The translations under genes were made by a program, and so were the position numbers. Shown piece after piece: positions 25,501 to 26,901 of a stretch of 26,901 bases of DNA. The notes beneath the pieces are model-generated. The model was not told the DNA's origin. It searched no databases and saw only the letters and a list, made by a program, of their open reading frames with translations. Position 1 is the first letter of the stretch. Each line of letters starts with the position of its first letter. Source of the DNA: CAYVUV01 sp964455095 (GTDB lineage Bacteria; Desulfobacterota; Binatia; HRBIN30; CADEER01); assembly GCA_964455095.1 (NCBI GenBank), contig CAYVUV010000326.1, forward strand, positions 1 through 26,901. Reading direction: 5' to 3'.

Positions 25501-26600
25501 ACAGTAACCACCGCCTCCCACATCTCGGGTTCGAAGAACCCGATCCGCGCCGCCAGGAATCGGCTGAACTCGCGAAGATGGCGGATCGGCCCGACCTCAA
25601 CCCCGTCGCCGTTGGGCCAGAGCCGCCGCTCACCCACGGGGACTCCGGGCTGGTTCCTGAGCCACGCGGTCCAGAAGCTGCCGACGTACCCACCCCCGGA
25701 CACCGTCGCCAGGTAGTCGACGCGGGGGAGCACCCGCAGCTTGTGCAGCCCGTTCAGGAGACCGAGGTTGAACGTGGCGCTCCGGATGCCACCTCCGGAG
25801 AGGGCCAGGCCGACGAGGTCGCGGCTGCGGAAGCTGACCCAGGGTTCGTCGGTCGAGCCCGAGGTGACCCGGAGTTCGTCGGAGCCACCCGTGCGGCGGC
25901 TCTCCTCGACGATGTCCTTGGCCTCCGTCTCGGCGAGTTCCTGGAAGGTTCGACGCTCGGACGGATCCTCGTTGAGCTGGTGCCACCATGTCCGAAGCGC
26001 GGCCAACGCGGCCGTGAGCGTGACCAGCCCGACGACCAGGAGCAGGCCAAACTTCGTCTGCGCGAATGTCCGCGCCCACGTGACCTCGTGCGCGCCCACC
26101 CAGCCGAGCCACCACGGTCGCGTGGCGAGGTGCAGAAAGTCTTCCAGGATGCGGTTCTCGGCCCAGTCACAGAGACCAGCGGCGACAGCTGCCCCCGCGA
26201 CGCTCGCCGCGAGCCATCGCGGGGCCGCCACCGCCGCGAGGGCGAGGAGCGCAGCGAGCAGGAACGCCGCCGAATAGGCGGGAATGAAGCGGTCGTCGCG
26301 GGCGAGATTGATCGGGACGACCTCGAACGGGCTCTCGCGAAGCGTCCCGTCCCAAATGATCGGCCGACGGACATTCCACTCGTCGACAATCTTCGCCGCC
26401 TCAGTGGTGCTTCGCGCCAGCTCGAGACTCATCATCGCCTGCGGCGCAGTGGCGGTGATCAGCGGGCCCCTGGTCGCGGACACGCGGTGGCCGGTCCAGA
26501 GTGTCAACGCGGCAGCGACGGCGGCCGCGATGGCGAGCGCCCAGCGCACCGGGGCCGAGATGGTCCAGCGCTTATCGATCTGCGATCCTGTCGTCGCCAT
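22524..26600 (-). CDS. Large membrane patatin-like phospholipase with GNAT-like C-terminal domain
   Basis: The 1358-residue protein begins with membrane helices near 18-36, 108-126, 129-142 and 184-203. A patatin core starts at about 260: the oxyanion loop GGGIRS (269-274) and the likely nucleophile S301 in ATVSGGGYVG. A stretch of roughly 350-760 is rich in hydrophobic helices (about eight). The patatin fold resumes with SFYRDRLVRAY and NSNMGAVS, and D884 in LSDGAHFENLALYELVRR completes the Ser/Asp dyad. The nucleophile context is xVSGGG rather than GTSAG, a variant I have seen in such large proteins. The C-terminal 110 residues (about 1245-1358) look like a GNAT domain: LWGAGIGGAFLWKFLKHA, then EFYKKQGFR. 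The role is probably lipid hydrolysis at the membrane. The ATG at 26600 is preferred over a GTG at 26660; neither has a strong Shine-Dalgarno site. Confidence 0.85.
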   Translation of the reverse strand: MATTGSQIDKRWTISAPVRWALAIAAAVAAALTLWTGHRVSATRGPLITATAPQAMMSLELARSTTEAAKIVDEWNVRRPIIWDGTLRESPFEVVPINLARDDRFIPAYSAAFLLAALLALAAVAAPRWLAASVAGAAVAAGLCDWAENRILEDFLHLATRPWWLGWVGAHEVTWARTFAQTKFGLLLVVGLVTLTAALAALRTWWHQLNEDPSERRTFQELAETEAKDIVEESRRTGGSDELRVTSGSTDEPWVSFRSRDLVGLALSGGGIRSATFNLGLLNGLHKLRVLPRVDYLATVSGGGYVGSFWTAWLRNQPGVPVGERRLWPNGDGVEVGPIRHLREFSRFLAARIGFFEPEMWEAVVTVLAGLIPAFLAAASVIGLVLIVWLGTNFFLACPEPWAGVFAVFLLTTGVLVWFERAWAAGDRLDDADVATSRRVNTLTAVFAVALALLVEWGYVHHLPRQTKWMLDGRSGWTQLTETSYETWWHLTGIAVSQNQPCWPVTGSAGSEEWACQPRTAIYQPTKDQPWFWSPRLYDLAYVWFLVGLLLLALRAPFAVAARRRSRDGTETHDRVWVPAFDRVVMRLLGSALAWASLATLWHVSVNFLPLARRMTVASLVSAGAFAALRNWIGVTLRSGTQASALDRLKPYLPQLLAYLTVALLVAGVGSVLIVVGNTDWFRWYGVTGGMGFAIAMMMLFDPGEIGLHSFYRDRLVRAYAGASNRASDGFAAANRQTDRRKADDLCLADLPKWPLHLVCCAANDLSGDPIETLGRGARSATLSHHGIAMADGWAPPGKWLTLGGAVTASAAAFNSNMGAVSMSVGPVVAFLMAALNLRLGLWVPNPRRPPRARMRLLPGALFFREMFSLTTADSDAPEIHLSDGAHFENLALYELVRRHCRYIVVSDCGEDPAVAFDDFGNAARRVREDFGVHIDVDLSALKPADRRSRQHVVVGTIHYSDFDKGILLYVKPTLTGDEPPDVLQYSTRNESFPHESTVDQFYDEAQWESYRKLGEHTACTVFGFVDRYPGNGEGPPADWIFTTARQDWYPTPPDLPASVLKMTARFGSVESELQREGAAAMLHEVFPELRRIWKAGEAEQKPTDTAHAANLACLLRVTQLMEDVWTECQLDTFWNHPLNLGWVNCFARWASAPTFRMWWPLIRPMYGAEFQRFMQERFAILDQEGVQDGAVSGPTVSIPDGLSARWWRERHTPAPAMLDRQGGHKRAYEYLLRLPTPGSPNPTPMQVGLLLLRHLPDDAGAWAWWTSDDFFVPPSLWGAGIGGAFLWKFLKHARERKMASRLDVYVKAPEGRNDPGSWADRVSYVEFYKKQGFRICHEVRELPDGEPCRAIKLELTF

Positions 26601-26669
26601 TGGAGGGCGAACAGCAAGCGTTGCGCCAGGAGAAGGTCGCGGTGGCACTATGACCCACACGAGCGAACT

Positions 26670-26707
26670 GTCCGCTCGTCGGGAATGTAGTGTCCAGCCG
26701 AGCGGAC
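26670..26707. repeat. Perfect 9-bp inverted repeat in the patatin/mazG divergent region
   Basis: GTCCGCTCG (26670-26678) and CGAGCGGAC (26699-26707) form an inverted repeat with a 20-nt centre. A second short pair, GAGCG (26661-26665) with CGCTC (26673-26677), offers a competing hairpin. Arms separated by 20 nt (29 bp centre to centre) could fit a regulator operator between the divergent genes, or an RNA structure in either leader. Confidence 0.5.
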
Positions 26708-26720
26708 GCTCGAGATCCCA

Positions 26721-26773
26721 AGGAGGAACTGACGTTGACTGCCTGGATGGACTGGGCTACTCGCCCGGCATGA
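26721..26773 (+). promoter_or_regulatory. Possible 12-codon leader ORF with strong ribosome site, coupled to mazG
   Basis: AGGAGG at 26721-26726 is the strongest Shine-Dalgarno match in this region but lies 43 nt before the mazG ATG. It is 8 nt before a TTG (26735) that opens a 12-codon frame, MTAWMDWATRPA. That frame ends in TGA overlapping the mazG ATG as ATGA. This could be translational coupling through a leader peptide. Alternatively, a frameshift error hides a longer mazG N-terminus. Confidence 0.4.
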
Positions 26774-26901
26774 CGGCGGAGGAAGCGTTCGGCGAGCTGC
26801 TGCGCATCATGCACCGGCTGCGCGCCCCGGGCGGTTGTCCGTGGGACCGCGAGCAGACGCACGCCTCGATCAAGCAGTACCTGATCGAGGAGGCGCACGA
26901 A
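26770..26901 (+). CDS. mazG: Nucleoside triphosphate pyrophosphohydrolase MazG, 5' part
   Basis: The first 44 residues of MazG run to the window edge. MAEEAF-like MTAEEAFGELL opens the protein, followed by RLRAPGGCPWDREQTHASIKQYLIEEAHE, the unmistakable start of the MazG fold. The final EEAHE supplies part of the metal-binding EExxE helix. MazG hydrolyses NTPs and dNTPs to monophosphates and pyrophosphate, and in some bacteria it dampens (p)ppGpp. No C-terminal part is visible, so completeness cannot be judged. The start at 26770 has no close Shine-Dalgarno of its own (see the leader ORF). Confidence 0.92.
   Translation, partial: MTAEEAFGELLRIMHRLRAPGGCPWDREQTHASIKQYLIEEAHE

Noticed and set aside
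24474..26690. Antisense 738-codon frame opposite the patatin gene
   Set aside because: Low-complexity Arg/Glu/Asp/Pro composition typical of antisense frames in high-GC DNA, while the opposite strand shows conserved catalytic motifs.

Overview
The window is high-GC DNA from a Gram-negative bacterium: it carries lpxC, a periplasmic D,D-carboxypeptidase with a SPOR domain, and NtrY/NtrB-type kinases. Short cysteine-rich repeats of the type common in myxobacterial and related deltaproteobacterial secreted proteins, and a secreted C-terminal region of a kind I associate with uncultivated soil relatives, suggest a deltaproteobacterial-like lineage (Myxococcota or Candidatus Binatota). That placement is inference, not something the sequence proves.

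Layout. 1-2167 (+): end of a DUF444 (YeaH/YhbH) gene, a SpoVR-family gene and an FmdB-type zinc ribbon gene. 2180-3905 (-): ispF and moeA. 4012-7259 (+): an NtrB-like kinase, an NtrC-like sigma-54 activator and thiE. 7264-8637 (-): dnaB. 8729-10450 (+): a standalone tRNA-binding domain and a DacF-like carboxypeptidase with a SPOR tail. 10467-17051 (-): a compact run yebC-ruvC-ruvA-ruvB-ntrY-receiver::lpxC, with a glutaredoxin gene just upstream. 17693-20119 (-): an 808-residue secreted repeat protein. 20506-22316 (+): an HWE-family histidine kinase cut by an in-frame TAG, followed by a single-domain response regulator. 22524-26600 (-): a very large membrane patatin-like protein with a GNAT-like tail. 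26770-end (+): start of mazG.

The most striking feature is at 10467-11756. A phospho-receiver domain of the NtrX type is fused in frame to a complete LpxC, the deacetylase that commits UDP-GlcNAc to lipid A synthesis. Its neighbour, 11 nt or less upstream, is an NtrY-type transmembrane kinase. The usual NtrX AAA+ and DNA-binding domains are absent. This suggests, as inference, that an envelope-sensing kinase might phosphorylate and tune a lipid A enzyme directly rather than through transcription.

The other items worth a second look are the single-codon interruption of the HWE kinase, the patatin protein with a multi-pass insertion and an acetyltransferase-like tail, and several small DNA structures: an 11-bp tandem repeat, hairpins at convergent gene ends, and a leader ORF with a strong Shine-Dalgarno site ahead of mazG. 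I see no tRNA or rRNA genes, CRISPR arrays, insertion sequences or prophage genes.
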